A stretch of 64,000 bases of DNA from Tilletia caries (GCA_032718865.1 JALUTQ010000020.1:806001-870000); one strand, 5' to 3'; positions 9,798 to 22,003 are shown, counted from the first letter of the stretch. A program made the numbers and translations. The notes: generated by a model not told the origin, from the sequence alone.

Positions 9798-11761
9798 ATG
9801 TCTACCGCCGCCGATCTGCCACACACTCACGGGTACGCCGAAGAGGCCCTCAACCCGAACGGCGTCTACACCACCTCCAACGGTGTCCCCGCCGCCCACC
9901 CGTACGAGATACTGCGCGTCGGCACCGAGGAACATCCTGACGGTCCTTTGTTGCTCCAAGATTTCCACCATATCGACGCCTTGTGTGAGTTCATTTGGAG
10001 TAGCGTGTAGAGAAAAACCCTCCCTTGATTGCTGAACTTTTTTATTTGATCCTTTTAGCTCACTTTGACCGAGAGCGCATCCCTGAGCGCGTCGTGCACG
10101 CCAAGGGTGGTGGAGCACTCGGCAAATTCACCTGCACACATCCCATCCCGGAGCTCACCCGTGCTCAGCTGTTCACCGAGAAGGGCAAGGAAACTCCCGT
10201 CACAGTCCGCTTCTCCACTGTCGGTGGCGAGAGCGGATCGATGGATCAGGCCCGTGACCCGCGCGGATTCTCGATCAAGTTCAGAACGGAGGAGGGCAAC
10301 ATGGACTGGGTATACAACAACGTAAGTAGTTATGGTGATGGTGGGAGGAGAAGAGATGATGGTGGGGAAAAGCATAAGGAAGAGGAGAGAGAGAGAAGTG
10401 GGAAGAGAACAAAAATCGTCGCTGACAGTAATTTCTCGCCTCGCCTTCCCTACCCTTACAGACACCCATCTTCTTCATCCGTGACCCAGCAAAGTTCCCT
10501 CACTTCATCCACACCCAAAAGCGTCACCCCAAGACACACTTGACACACATGGACGACTCTACGCACTTCTGGGACTGGGTCGGTCAGAACCCTGGTGAGT
10601 ACACGATCATCTGTTCCAAGCGCTTCCTCGCTATCTTCACTCACACTCATTCCATTTCCCGCAGAGTCAATCCACCAGATGACCTACCTGTTCGGTCCTC
10701 GCGGAATTCCCAAGTCGTGGCGCCACATGCAGGGTTACTCAGGCCACACTTTCAAGTTCGTCAACGAGAACGGAGGTTGGGTCTACACCCAGATTCACGT
10801 CCTTTCCAACCAAGGCACGGCAAATCTGTCCTCAGACGAGGCTGCAGAACTGAGCCCCGACTGCCACCAGAAGGACCTCTATGAGGCCATCGAGCGCAAG
10901 GAGTTCCCCTCCTGGACAGTCAAGTACCAGAAGGCAAGCCACGACGAGCTTGTCCAGGCAGGCGTGAACCCATTCGACCTGACGATGACCTGGGACCGCA
11001 AGAAGTTCCCCCTGCACGAGCTCGGTCAACTGGAGCTGAACCGCAACGTAGAGAACTACTTTGCGGAGATCGAACAGCTCGCCTTCAACCCGTCCCACCT
11101 CGTCGCCGGCATCGAGCCCTCGGCCGACCCCGTCCTGCAGAGCCGTCTGTTCTCCTACCCAGACACCCACCGCCACCGTCTGGGACCGAACTACCAGCAA
11201 CTGCCGACGAATGCGCCCACGGGAATCAAATACAACATGTACAACTTCCAACGCGACGGCACGGGTGCCATGGTCAACCAGGGCGCCCGTCCGAACCACC
11301 TTTCGTCGCTCAACCCGCCGACGCTCATCCCGCGCGGGTACGACATTGCCCGCACCGTCGGCTCACAGGACGGGCATGCCATCGCCTTCCTCTCGGGCGT
11401 CTCCGCCAAGGACTTCGTCCAGGCTCGCGAGCTGTACGGCCGCGTCTTCAGCGAGAAGGAACGGGCCACGTTCGTCAAGGAAGTTACCGGCCACATGTCC
11501 ACAACGACCGACAAGGGCGTCCTTGCGCGCGCTGTCTCCGTCTGGCACCAGGTCGATGCGGACCTGGCTGCCCAACTGGCCCGTGGTCTGAAGCTTGAGA
11601 GCTACGAGAAGGATCTGAAGAAGATGCGCTTCATGGGCTCCCACAACGACGAGGCTGGCTTGACCGCTCATCAGATGATAGCCGAGCTGTACCCAGAGAA
11701 GTTGAAGAAGGTGACGAACGGACAAGGTAACGGCAACCATACCCAGATCGCTGCGCGTTGA
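9798..11761 (+). CDS. catalase (EC 1.11.1.6)
   Basis: Four exons: 9798-9984, 10059-10321, 10462-10594 and 10665-11761, giving 559 residues with all junction phases consistent. It breaks down hydrogen peroxide to water and oxygen using haem. The catalytic His lies in [14 protein letters not shown] (about residue 76). The [19 protein letters not shown] core follows, then [18 protein letters not shown] and [10 protein letters not shown]. The proximal haem-ligand Tyr is in [14 protein letters not shown] (about residue 359). The length fits a fungal small-to-medium monofunctional catalase without the extra C-terminal flavodoxin-like domain. No secretion signal or clear C-terminal SKL is seen (it ends IAAR), so location is cytosolic or uncertain. 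A TATA box lies 78 bp upstream. The frame is intact. Confidence 0.97.
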
Positions 11762-11981
11762 TCTCTTCTCCTCCCTTCCTTGACGCCGCCTGCTTTCTCT
11801 GTTTTCTCCCCCCACTGCTGTATAACATGCACTTGCAGCCAGCGACTTTCCTGGCAACGCACTCTGAACGAATTCACTTGATGACCAATGACTTGTGTGA
11901 ATGATATAGCAGGTGCTCCTAAGGTGACTTAACTGCCGCTGCACCCCGTACTTAAACCCCCTATTGCCCCGCAGCACGAGC

Positions 11982-14023
11982 TCAAAGCCCCCGACTCGTA
12001 TCCTGTTCCCAAGCGACCAGATGTCCAGCACCATCAGCCCCGCCATCCTCCAGCGCAACGACCTTCGAAGCCGAGTCGCGATCCGCTTTCCACTCCGCCC
12101 GCGGCTGCCTAGTCCCTCCACTCTGATGCTGCGCTCGTGCCGCTCGAAAGCGCTCTTCGTGGTGTGCCCAGGAGAAGACTTTGTCCCAGTGCTCGTCGAG
12201 TGGGGGGAGGGTAGTAGGCCGCAACGCGGTCGGTAGACGGGCGGCGATGAGTGCGCCGATGGTAGGGAGGAACTGCGAAGGGTGAATCAGGAGCAGAGAC
12301 GAAGCGGATATGGAAAATCGTTGTTAGTAAATGGAATCATGGAGACTTGGTATAATGAAATGGATAAGAGAGACGAGGAGAAAAATCAGCAGCCATACCT
12401 TGAACCCATGTCCGCTGTCACCGCTGGCGACGATCAGATTCGCGAACAAAGGATGCGAGTCAATCAACCAGTTCTCGTCCGTCGTTTCTGCGCACACAGA
12501 AGGAGTAAGGTTAGCCTCAGTGCAAATTCAATGCGAGCTCGTGTCAACATTCGACCTTCCTTCTTCGAGAGTCTCAGAAGCGAAAGGAACGCACCGGCAT
12601 ACCAACAGATCCGGCTCTGGTGAACCTTACCCCTTTCCGCCAGTTCGGGCCAGATCGTCCTCAGAGCGAGCATCATCCGGTCCTGATGATCGGCCGGGAT
12701 GTATCCCCGCGCCGACGTCGAAGCCAGTTCGGACCGCGGCTGGGCGTCGTTTCCTTCTTCTTCTTCTTCTTCTTCTCCTTTCTGCGCAAAGGCCGATTCG
12801 AAGCCTGGGTATGCGGACTGGGTCGTGGCGCTACTGGCCGAAGGAGGGAAGGGGGCCTGGTACCCTCGATCGTGGATGGCGCACTTGACGAGCCAGCGAG
12901 TGTCCGCGATTCCGCCTCCGCCTCCGCCTTCTCCTCCCTCGACGACCATCTTCCGAGGCTCGAAGCAGTAAAAACCTGTGTCGTAGTTGAGCACGACGGG
13001 GATCTTGTCATGCCGGAGTGCTACCTCCTCGGGGATCTCGACGATCAGGACGGTTTGAGCGGAGAAGACGACGGGCGGTGGCAATGTCGTCGATATAGAC
13101 GACCGAATGAGCGATTGGAGGAGCGACGGCGTCCAGCTTCCGCCGCAGAGGAACACAGCTCCGGCCGAAGGGTCGATCTCGAACTGTCTCCCATCAGCCG
13201 TCTTGACACCGCGAATCAGCGATCCTCCTTCCTCTCCACCAGATGTCAAGAGCTCGACCACTTCAGCGCCCGATTCGATGCGGACGCCCAGTTCGAGGGC
13301 GTGCCGCAGGACGGCGCAAGTCGCCTCCTTCGCTTCCGCCCAGCCCGCGCGTGGGTTGAAGTACGCTGCCACCGTGGCACCTTCCTCGACTTTGTCTTGC
13401 GGGCCATCCGGACCATCCAAAGAGGCAGGCGGACGATGACCGCCAATAGCTTCGAGGCAGTGACCCAGGCACGCACGGGCCTCTTGAGGAACTGCCTTTT
13501 CGAGGTCGTCCCGCGTTTGACAGAGGTGGGCGAGCGCCGGCAATCCCTCGTCGCCATCGCCGTCGCCATTCGTAACCAGCCGAGAATCCTCTCTCGCTAC
13601 CCGCGCCGCCTCCTCAACTCCCTTCTTCGCAATCGCCCACGCAGCGTCCAACGCGGCGTTCACTCCACCTTCACTCCCCGAGGGGCCCGCCGCCGAAGGA
13701 TAAGGGAGCGAATGGAGCAAAAGGCCGACCTCGTGATAGAACGGCCTGAGCCGCTCGTCCGTGCGCCAGTGCGCGATAGCATCGACGCCCAACCGCCGGA
13801 AATGCTCATCGGCATAATCCGCCCGGATGATCTTGTTCAGGTCGGAAGAGGCTGCATCTGAGGCCGGGGCGGGGTGGGGTCCTGCTTCTTGTGCGTCGTT
13901 GTTGTTGCGTTCCGAGGAGGAGCGTTCGAGAATCGTCACTGTTGCGTTGGGAAGATGTTTCTTCAGGTGCAGAGCCGTCGAAGCTCCAAACACGCCAGCT
14001 CCGATGATCAGAAAGGAAGCCAT
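11982..14023 (-). CDS. FAD-dependent amine/amino-acid oxidase (sarcosine oxidase-like)
   Basis: Three exons on the minus strand: 14023-12595, 12487-12399 and 12272-11982, giving 602 residues. The start MASFLIIGAGVFG provides the Rossmann GxGxxG dinucleotide motif (residues 8-13). Middle motifs include AVFLCGGSWTP and YDTGFYCFEP, and the C-terminal FAD-binding block is ASGDSGHGFK, split by an intron just after it. This is the DAO/MSOX family layout (sarcosine, pipecolate or fructosyl-amino-acid oxidases); the substrate cannot be told from sequence. It is longer than the usual ~440 residues because of low-complexity Glu/Gly inserts. No PTS1 is seen at the C terminus (ends SRGL). It is convergent with the catalase, 220 bp apart; an H2O2-producing enzyme beside a catalase is suggestive but may be chance. 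Confidence 0.85.
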
Positions 14024-14136
14024 GCAGCAGGGGAAGCAAGGTAAAAGAAGAAGGGAGGAGATGGTGGCCGAGGTCAATGTTACTGCCTGTTCATATCCTG
14101 TGGATGCAGTCCGAGCGCAGGGGCTGCAGTCCTCCA

Positions 14137-14164
14137 AAAAAAAAAAAAAAAAACGAAAAAAACT
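14137..14164. terminator. Pol III-type terminator (long A run on plus strand)
   Basis: An A tract of about 17 residues, followed by more A-rich sequence, lies immediately 3' of the minus-strand tRNA. On the transcribed sense it is a T run that would stop RNA polymerase III. Confidence 0.7.
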
Positions 14165-14272
14165 GGGCCCAACGGGGATTCGAACCCCGGTCTGCCATAA
14201 TATAGCATTCGCATCGTTATGCGGAGCCTGTGAAGACCCGAAACGACTATCCTACCTCTAGACGATTAGGCC
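14165..14272 (-). tRNA. tRNA-Pro (anticodon CGG) with ~37-nt intron
   Basis: On the minus strand, the 7-bp acceptor stem GGCCTAA/TTGGGCC pairs fully with one U-G. The D arm has GTCTAGAGG. The anticodon loop is TTCGGGT. The T arm is CGGGG-TTCGAAT-CCCCG. The discriminator base is C, as expected for proline. The anticodon stem GTCGT/ATGGC pairs only after removing about 37 nt inserted directly after position 37, the canonical site of nuclear tRNA introns. It is followed by a T-run terminator. A weak G-U rich anticodon stem is the only oddity. Confidence 0.85.
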
Positions 14273-15194
14273 GCTTGATGGTGTCTCACCCGTCACTTTA
14301 AATATATAAAGCACTTGTAACATATTCCCACCCACGGCACTCATCCAGCCATATCCCAACTCGTTCCCTTTCCTCGTTCCCCTGCATCACCTCGCTCTCT
14401 TCCCAGCAGAACATGCTCGTCTGGCTCATCTTGCTCCTGCAGCCGGCATTGCCCCGGTCCACAATATAGACGACATAGCGAATGGCATTTACCGCCCTCC
14501 CAGACTTGAAAATTTTACCCTCCCTCCTCCTCCCCTCCTCCTCGACGGATACATCAACTCTCCCGCAGCATCTTCAGCAGAACGCGGGACCATATGACGG
14601 ACCAGCTCTCAACACCAGATGTATCCCGGTCCAGTGCTCACCGTCATAGAAAGCAAGACGTCAGAGAGAGAGAGAAAGAATTTCTGTAATTACCCCCAAA
14701 AGAAGGAGGGACCAAAAAGAGAAGGGGAGAACACAAGCGTGAAGGCGTGAAGGGAGGTTGGGGATGGGGAACAGAAGTTGGGGGTAAGCTGCGAATTCAC
14801 GTCGGAAGGAAGCGAGAGAGAGAGAGAGAGAGAGAGAAGGAGAGAGCCTAGAGATGGGAGATGGGGGAGAGAGAGAGGCATCAAGGGACGAGAGAGAAGG
14901 GGTTGGTGGGGCATGGATGTCATCAAAAAAAGTCAGGAGGCGGGAAGAGGAGGGGGAAGAAAGGGGGAATCCGCCTCGGAGAGAAGAGAGAGATGTTTTT
15001 TTTTTGGGTTCGTGTCGACGTGGTTGAGATATGTTGTGTGTCGCGTGGTTCTGTGTTTCTTCTTCCTGTGACTTGCCTGGGGCGGACAGCCTGGTGTTTT
15101 TTGAAGTTCGTAAGTTGTGGTGGGGGAAAGGTGTATCGAGCGTTCGTGAAGGTGTTGAAGGTGTGTGGTGCAGCTTGTGGGTGTATGGTGTTCG
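14273..15194. other. intergenic, 3' region of FHA gene; GA microsatellite
   Basis: No gene seen. Contains a (GA)n tract at about 14812-14838 and purine-rich sequence to 15000. It probably includes the 3' UTR of the minus-strand FHA gene and, nearer the tRNA, an ordinary spacer. Confidence 0.5.
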
Positions 15195-18100
15195 TTACTT
15201 GTGCGGTCCAGCGCTCTTCGCCGCAAAGGCCATAACAGCCATAGCAACAATCACAGCACCCGCCGCCGACAATGCAGGGATCGTAGCGCTCTGCCACCAC
15301 AAAAAAAAGAAAAATGGTCAGCCCAAGGAAGCTCAACATGCTCGAAAGGGGTACGCAAGAACTCACATGATCCGAAAAGAGGAACGGTTTCGACGAAGGC
15401 CCACTCCCACCCCGCGCTCCACCTCCCTGAACTCGCTTCTCATCCGCACCCCCAGGCCCAGCAGCCGACGAAGAAGAAGAAGAAGAAGACGCCGAGCCCA
15501 CCTCCCCTCCAGCACCAAGCTTCCCACCAAGCTTCCCACCAAGCTTCCCACCCTCCTTACCAACCCCCACAGACCGCACCGCCCCCGCCCCCAATCCATC
15601 CTTCCCACCAGCCCCAGCAGAGCCCAACAAACTCCTCCCAAACCGCCCCACACTCTCCGCAATACTACTCGGCGGACTACTCCCACTCGTCTCCGCACTC
15701 CCACTACTCGTACTCGTCGTATGACTACTCGCACCACTCGAGTCATCCTCCGCCGTACTACTCCCCTCACCATCACCCTCCCCATCATGCGGCTCACGAA
15801 CAACCTTCCGGAAGTCCCGCTCCCAACTATCCCGCTCGAGCTGTAAACCCTGCTCGACCTGGGCACGCCATAACTCCCATTTCGCCTGCGTCTCGCGTAA
15901 GATCTCCGACTCCACTTCCGCCACGCGGCGGTCCATCTCCGATTCGAGCGAGGCGATGCGTGCTTCCAGCTGGCGGACATGCGCGTCCATGTCGACAACG
16001 GGTGTGGCGATGTCGCTGTCGGTGTCGCTGTCGTGGCTGTCCGTAGATGTTTCCGAAGTGGTGCCCTCCTTCTCGGACGACAGGCCACCAAGAGGAAGCT
16101 CCCCCTCCCCAACCTCAACCTCAACACCCCTCTCCCTCCCCTGCTCCTCCTCCGCTACCAAACCCACCATATCCACATCTTCCCCTTCCTCCTCCTTGCC
16201 ACCATCAGCACCCTCCTCAGCCAATGCCCGCCCCAACGCCAACGCCTCACTCAGCATCTCCTCCAACGAAGCCAGCCGGGCTTGCAACTTGCCGTTCTCC
16301 TCCATGAGCTGCGCGCGCGTCATCCGTACCGCCCCGCCGCTCGCTCCTCGTGGTCGGTGTTGTTGTTGTTGGGACCACGAGCGCGCATCCTCGTCCTCGT
16401 CCTCGTCCTCGTGGAGCAAGGTCATACCCGGCGGCAAATCCGGCGGCGCAAGCGGACCTACATGTCCATTCTTCCTCAACTCCCCATCCCGCTCGTCATC
16501 ATCATCATCATCATCATCCTCCTCCTCCTCGTCCTGCTGATGAGCGACCATCCCGCCAAAGAGCGCACTCCCGCTCCCGCCGGGTTTGTTGTTCCAGCTC
16601 GAAGATGACGAGCCCGACGAGCGCGTACCGTTCGCAGCATCCGCAAGCTGTAAAAGCCCCGGACTGCTCTCCTCCCGTTTCCTCCGTCTCGGCACCGCCA
16701 ACCCACCTCCACCACCACTAGCAGCACTACCGTCCTTCAGCTGGAAGGAAGCATCCTCAACCTCGTCCATCCCCGCAGGCGGCTTCGGTGCATCCCCCAA
16801 TGTGATCGTCGAGGACCGGCTCGCCCTCGTCCCCGTCCCAGAAGAAGTGGGAGGAGGGGGTGAGCCAGGGATGACAGTATCCACACTGACCACACTCGCC
16901 CCGTCATCATCCTCTTCCTCATCCTCCTCGCCCTCGCGATGAAGGAGACCAGGATGACGCTCCCGCTCCCGCTCATCCAACAACCGGAAGCGCTCCTCCT
17001 CCTCAGCAAGCATAGCAGGCGTCTTACGTCTCGCCCGCGCCTTCAGCGCATTCATCAACTCCAACTCCGGCTCCTCCTCCTCCTCCTCCCCCCCATTCTC
17101 CCCCGCCGCTCGTCCTTGCTCCGCGCCGGAACGACCGGGCTGGCTCGAGTCATCAGGGTGCAACGCAACATGCCGGTCCGAAAGGCGGTAGTACCGCTGT
17201 CGAAGCTGCGCCTGCGGATGCAATCCACCACCATCATCGTCGTCATCGCCGGGCAACGGCAGCGCCCTCGTGGTCCCCATCACACTCGACGGCGCCGGCG
17301 CGTCCGAGGGGAGCGGCGGCAAGGGCGGAGCGGGCACCCTTCCCATCCCGGGCACTTCTTTCCTCGCAGAAGAGGACGACGAAGAGGACGGCCCGGCGAG
17401 GTTCAAGTCATTCACCATCCACCTCAACCCATCAACCTCACTCTTCAAAAGGCGATGTTCAGCCAAGATCTCCTCCAAGCCGCGCATCTTCGCAATATGG
17501 TCCGCCAGACTCGCCTGCGTCTCGCTGAGCTCGCATTGGAGGCGGGTCACCGTGGCAGCTTGCTCAGATGCTTGCTGCGTTGTTCGCGCCAGTTTGGCCT
17601 CGGCTTCTTCTTTCGCGAGGAGGGCTGCCGCGGCGGTGGCGGCGGCTTCGGAGGCGGCTTTGGCTTCGGCGGCGGCGGTGGCTGCTGTGGCGGCTTCCGC
17701 AGCTGCGGTAGCTTCTGCGTCGGGCGCCCCACCTGCGCTGGGTGGAGATGCACCGGGCCCGGGGTTCGGCTTTGACTTGTCTTCCGCCTCGGGGACGAGA
17801 TGCTGGTATGGCGGCTGGTGCAGGGGTGGCTGTGTCATCAAAACAAGTGTAAGAATAGTCAGTTACGAAGCTTCCCCATCAGAACTAGAGTCAGGGATGG
17901 ATACGAACCAATCCACCAGCAAGCGTATCATGAATGTCCGAGAAGACATTCGAGATCGAGTTCAACTCGGCCCCAGCCTCGCGACTCCGCTTAAGCTCAG
18001 ACTGCAGGCGACCCAGGACCTGATCCAAGTTGATGAGACTGGCGGGCTTTGCACCGCCGGCTGCCGTGCCGCCCACGCGACGGGCGAAGTCGTAGTGGGC

Positions 18101-19261
18101 ATTGGTCATGCCACTGGTGAGCGCAGGACCTCCGGCCCCATCTCCACCAGCGCCCTGGCCACCGCGTGCACCGGCACCAGCAGCAGCAGCGGCGGCAGCG
18201 GACGACGGCGGCATGCCGACATACCCATTCTGAATATCCTGATTCATAAGCCCGGCCTCCTCCGGGCTGACGACGACATACACCCGACAGGCGACCTTAT
18301 GATGGAGGACCATCTTCCCATCCTCGGAGACGATGTCGATGCCGAATTCGACATGATCTTCGGAGTGGAGCTCGAAATCGTCGGACTCCTGCCCCTCGGC
18401 GGAGAGTCGCTCGCCATTGATGAAGGTGCCATTGGAACTCTTGACGTCCTTGATGTAGATCTTCCCATCCCGGGACCAGATCTCGGCATGTGCGCGGGAG
18501 AGGACCTTGGAGTCGAAGTACCCGTTCGACGGGTTCGGGGCTGTCTTGGGTGTGGTCTGGCGGCCGATCTTGACGCGGTTGTGGGTGCCGGGTGGACTGA
18601 GGTTGATGCATTTGGGGAGGAAGGTGCCGTTGAGGGGGAAGAGGTGGAGGGCGGGGTAGATTAGGCGTGGGCTGTTGGGATCGGCGGTGGTGGTGGAGGA
18701 GGAGGAGGAGGCAGACTGTATTGAGGACTGTGGTGAGGCTGCGACGGGGGAAGGGGTGGGTGCTGTTGATGGTGTTGTTGCTGTGGGCGATGGTGATGGT
18801 GATGGTGATGGTGATGGTGATGATGATGGTGATGATGATGGTGCTGCTCTGTTAGCAGGCGGGAAGGCAGCGGCCATGGCAGCTCCTGTTGCTGGTGATA
18901 TTGTGAGACTGGCAGCTGGGGTCGGGGACGAGTCGGTGGAAGAAGGTGGATCGTAGATCGACGGCGGGCTGGCTTCTGGCAGCATGGTATCTTCTGGCTT
19001 GGGGTCTGCTTCGTCGGGAGTGGATCCGTTGAGGAGAGCAGGGATGCTTTCCGATTGTGTGTCGTGGGCTGTGCTGTCGAATGCGCTGGATCCTTGCTGG
19101 CTGGGCGGCTGTGCTGAGTCGATGACGATGACGAGATCGGCTGGCTCGCGTGCTGCTGCTGCTGCTGCTGCTGGTGCGGCTTGTGGCTCGCTGCTGTCGT
19201 CGTTGTGTGGGTGTGCATCGTCGGTGTTTGGGACGCCCGGTGATGACTGTGAGGTGGCCAT
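15195..19261 (-). CDS. FHA-domain, coiled-coil, tail-anchored protein (SLMAP/Far9-Far10/Vps64-like)
   Basis: Three exons: 19261-17909, 17829-15367 and 15290-15195, giving 1303 residues with phases all 0. Residues ~1-200 are Ser/Pro-rich and disordered. A forkhead-associated domain follows at ~205-330 (VKIGRQ, LSRAHAEIW, IKDVKSSNGTFINGERL), which binds phosphothreonine. Then come an Ala/Glu coiled coil after residue ~480, long acidic low-complexity stretches and further coiled coil near ~900-1000. The last exon encodes a single hydrophobic helix (ALSAAGAVIVAMAVMAFAA) and a short basic tail, i.e. a C-terminal membrane anchor. FHA plus coiled coil plus tail anchor is the layout of SLMAP and the fungal Far9/Far10/Vps64 subunits of the STRIPAK phosphatase complex at ER, nuclear or mitochondrial membranes. 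Assignment within the group is inference. Hexanucleotide repeats lie in the 5' leader and in the coding part (SP repeats). Confidence 0.85.
18787..18842. repeat. GATGGT hexanucleotide repeat within FHA gene
   Basis: Tandem GATGGT/GATGAT units on the plus strand encode a Ser-Pro run in the FHA protein on the minus strand. Likely length-variable in populations. Confidence 0.8.
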
Positions 19262-19276
19262 GGCGGTGCCCCCGTG

Positions 19277-19327
19277 CGTGTGAGTGCGAGTGTGAGTGCG
19301 AGTGCGAGTGCGAGTGCGAGTGCGAGT
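19277..19327. repeat. GTGCGA hexanucleotide repeat upstream of FHA gene
   Basis: About eight GTGCGA-type units lie directly upstream of the FHA start codon, probably in its 5' leader. Confidence 0.8.
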
Positions 19328-19655
19328 GTTGTGGTGTGAATATGCTCAGCCTATGCCATGATCATCGCCACTGCTGCTGCTGCTGCTGTCGCTGTCGATG
19401 CTGTCCCGACTCCCGCGGCGAAGGGAGGGGGGCTGTCATTGGTACAGTATGAGCATGATCATCGTCTGATCAGTGATCAGTGATCACACAGGGGAGCCGA
19501 GTTGCAGGGGTCTCACCAGTCTCAGCAGGGAGTCTCAGGATGCACGGAGTCTTCGAAGCGCACTCACGCGAGCGAGCGGTCAGAAGAAAAACTTGGCTGT
19601 GTGGCCATCTTCGAGCGCGTCCTCATCATCAGCAGGAGCAGCAGCAGGAAGAACG

Positions 19656-19796
19656 ATGGCAGCAGGAATGGCAGCAGCAGTCTCGATCTCAAACAGAGCA
19701 CTCTCTCGCTCGTCCATCACCGCACTGCGCCAGGTGTCCACATCAGCACAGGCATCCTCATCACGGCACACGCTCCAGCATCAGCAAGTACAGCAT

Positions 19797-19835
<39 letters not shown>

Positions 19836-20769
19836 AGACCAAGCAGACGGAGCATCTCTCACTCCGCTCCCACCCAACACCCGCACGCACTCGCTCACTC
19901 TCACTCAACACCACATCCACATCCACATCCACACCACCACCAGCCACCACCACAGCACAACCACTCCCAACCCACAAGATCCATCACCCCCATCCCAGAC
20001 CTGCCCTCCCTCCGCACCTGGTTCGCAACACACCACCCCGCCCTCGCCCTCCCGGACAACGTGCTCCTCCAGCTCATCACTCACGAGTCACACAACCTCG
20101 CACACCGCCATGCCTCTCCGCAGCAGGGGCACGACATCCTCACCGCAGGAGCACACAATCGACGGCTCTCCTTCCTCGGCAGGAGGGCACTCCATGCCTT
20201 CCTCGCTCTCTTCCTCCATGGCGTCGTCTCGTCTTCTACCGCCCAGGAGGCCAGACGCGCCGCGGATGAGATCCTGCGCTCCCCGGATGCCCTCGACGTC
20301 ATCCTCCACACGGGACGACTGGGCGACCGACCGGGTCGCGCCTTGGAACTCGAGCAAGTCATGCGTTGGACACCCGCTCATGTCAGTCTTTCCCTTCCTT
20401 TTCCTCGTCTCACAGTGGGTACTGACCCCCTTGTTCGCATGTTAACCACAGTCCGAACAAGAGCGCGGCGCACACGACCGCGGACTCTACACCATCCGCG
20501 GACGCACACTCGAAGCCTTCATCGGAGCCATCTACCACCAGCACGGCGCAAACCTAGCATCACAGACATTCCACGCACACATCCTCCCGCACATCGACGC
20601 CTTCCCACCAGACACACCACGCACACTCTGGGACGCCATCAAGGCACGGGCTGATGTCGACAGAAGGGCCCTGGTTGACTTGCAGGCGTGGGCGCAGGGG
20701 AAGAGGGTCGAGTTGGGATACGGCAGTGCCGCTCTTGCTTCTCCCGCACAGGGGAAGCAGGTGGAGTGA
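19656..20769 (+). CDS. mitochondrial large ribosomal subunit protein mL44 (RNase III fold)
   Basis: Two exons, 19656-20381 and 20452-20769, 347 residues from the Met that opens a good mitochondrial presequence (MAAGMAAAVSISNRALSRSS: Arg/Ser/Ala, no acids). An in-frame upstream ATG at 19473 is less likely. A poly-Gln tract (CAG repeat) and a His/Pro-rich stretch follow. The RNase III-like domain then begins at LPDNVLLQLITHES, with NRRLSFLGRRAL, and across the intron GLYTIRGRTLEAFIGAIYHQHG. That degenerate signature is typical of mL44 (yeast MRPL3), a structural protein in mitoribosomes, rather than of active RNase III: the catalytic acidic residues after the signature are lacking. The intron donor is GTCAGT. 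The frame is intact. Confidence 0.85.
19797..19834. repeat. CAG trinucleotide repeat (poly-Gln in mL44)
   Basis: About 12 consecutive CAG codons inside exon 1 of the mL44 gene, giving a poly-Gln run between the presequence and the RNase III-like domain. Confidence 0.9.
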
Positions 20770-21817
20770 ATCAGCATCCTTTCAAATCCATCGAGTGACG
20801 TGTTTCTCTCTCCCAGTTCCCACTCTTACAGCACAACTAGCCAAAAGTTTTGAATCGACCAGTCGCATTCTTTCCCCCCCTCTCTTCTCTCTCTAATTCC
20901 CAATGCACCATTCTCTTCCTTCCTCAGCCAGGATATTCGTTGAGAGTGGCGTACAGGGTTCAGGTTCAGGAACGAGAAAGAGAAAGAGGATGCATGCTTT
21001 GATTTCCAGAGAGGGTGGGGTGTATGCGCTTTGGGCTCGCATCTGTATGCTCCAAGCTTGATTTCGTGTGACAGTTGGGTGATCGAGGCGCCGAGGTACA
21101 TGTGGGCAAGACGGACGGGGGAATGCTGCGGGCATATACCGCCAGGACGAGAAGAGAAGGGGAGCAACGCGGTTGAATGGGTCCGGCGCGTGCAGAGGAA
21201 GGAAGCCGACTACCGCTGATTCCGAGATCTCCCGTCCGCTGGGAGTCAGAAGGCACCGCGTCGCGCTGATCAGCAGACTCAGGCAATCCGAGAGAGATCG
21301 AGAACAGACCTGGACCTGGCTTTTGAGTCAATGTGAGCGACATGGCGTGCAGCGCAGCGCAGCCAGGATTTGGGCCACGCACCGAACTTCTGCGAAAATC
21401 TCGAGGGAAGGGTCCCTCCTCCTGTCCTGTCCTGTCCTGTCCTGCCTTCCGATCGATCGATCGAGCATGCGGAGCGGAAGAGGCAGAGCGACGAATGCCG
21501 GGTGCGCAGGCAGGGGTCGATGAGATCCTGGTGCTGCGAGGCGATGAAGTCGTGTGGGTGCGTGGCGGTGTGTTGGGACATCACTCTGTGTTAATCAGGA
21601 GAGAGAGAAGGGGGAGGGGAAGCACACTGCACACATGGGGAGGGCGAGGGGACGAGAGCGTCAGCAAGGTCAAGCACGGGTTGGAGGGAGGCCTGCTGCG
21701 GAGGAGAGAATCAAATCAGCATACATACGGCATACGGACGCGCGCTGCTGTCAAGCGCATCCTCCCCGTCCTCGACCCTCGTCCTGGAAGCGTTCCCAGC
21801 CGATCCAGCATGACGTA
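20770..21817. other. intergenic, no gene seen; TGTCC pentamer array
   Basis: Several overlapping open frames but no domain, signal peptide or intron pattern. A TGTCC array (about five units) and a CGAT run lie at 21422-21464. The region ends at the target-site duplication of the 6-kb transposon. Confidence 0.5.
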
Positions 21818-21823
21818 CCACAC

Positions 21824-21884
21824 TATGGAACGCCGTTTGGGTCAGCCTTTCAGGTCGCCCAACATTTTTCCAGGGTCGCCCAAA
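21824..21884 (+). repeat. left 61-bp TIR of the integrase/PHD transposon
   Basis: Begins TATGGAACGCCG and ends GGTCGCCCAAA. It contains three spaced GGTCGCCC/GGGTCAGCC-like motifs, possible transposase-binding sites. The transposase ATG lies 120 bp inside. Confidence 0.9.
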
Positions 21885-22003
21885 AAGCACGACCACCATT
21901 TAGCACCACACACAGCAACTCTCTTCTCTTTAGCCAGCTTCTACAGACACCACAAGCTTCGCGCCTTTTCAGATTGACAAGGAGCACACACCAGGGGCGC
22001 AGC

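Noticed and set aside
12620..13861. 413-codon plus-strand ORF
   Set aside because: Antisense shadow of the FAD oxidase exon, which has the Rossmann motif on the minus strand.
15031..17775. Long plus-strand ORFs opposite the FHA gene
   Set aside because: Arg/Pro/Ser-rich shadow frames of the low-complexity minus-strand coding sequence.
17270..18664. 464-codon plus-strand ORF
   Set aside because: Antisense shadow of FHA exons 1-2; no recognisable motif, while the minus frame has a clear FHA domain.
21333..21977. 214-codon ORF and companions left of the transposon
   Set aside because: Crosses the transposon boundary and TIR; no intron or domain evidence.
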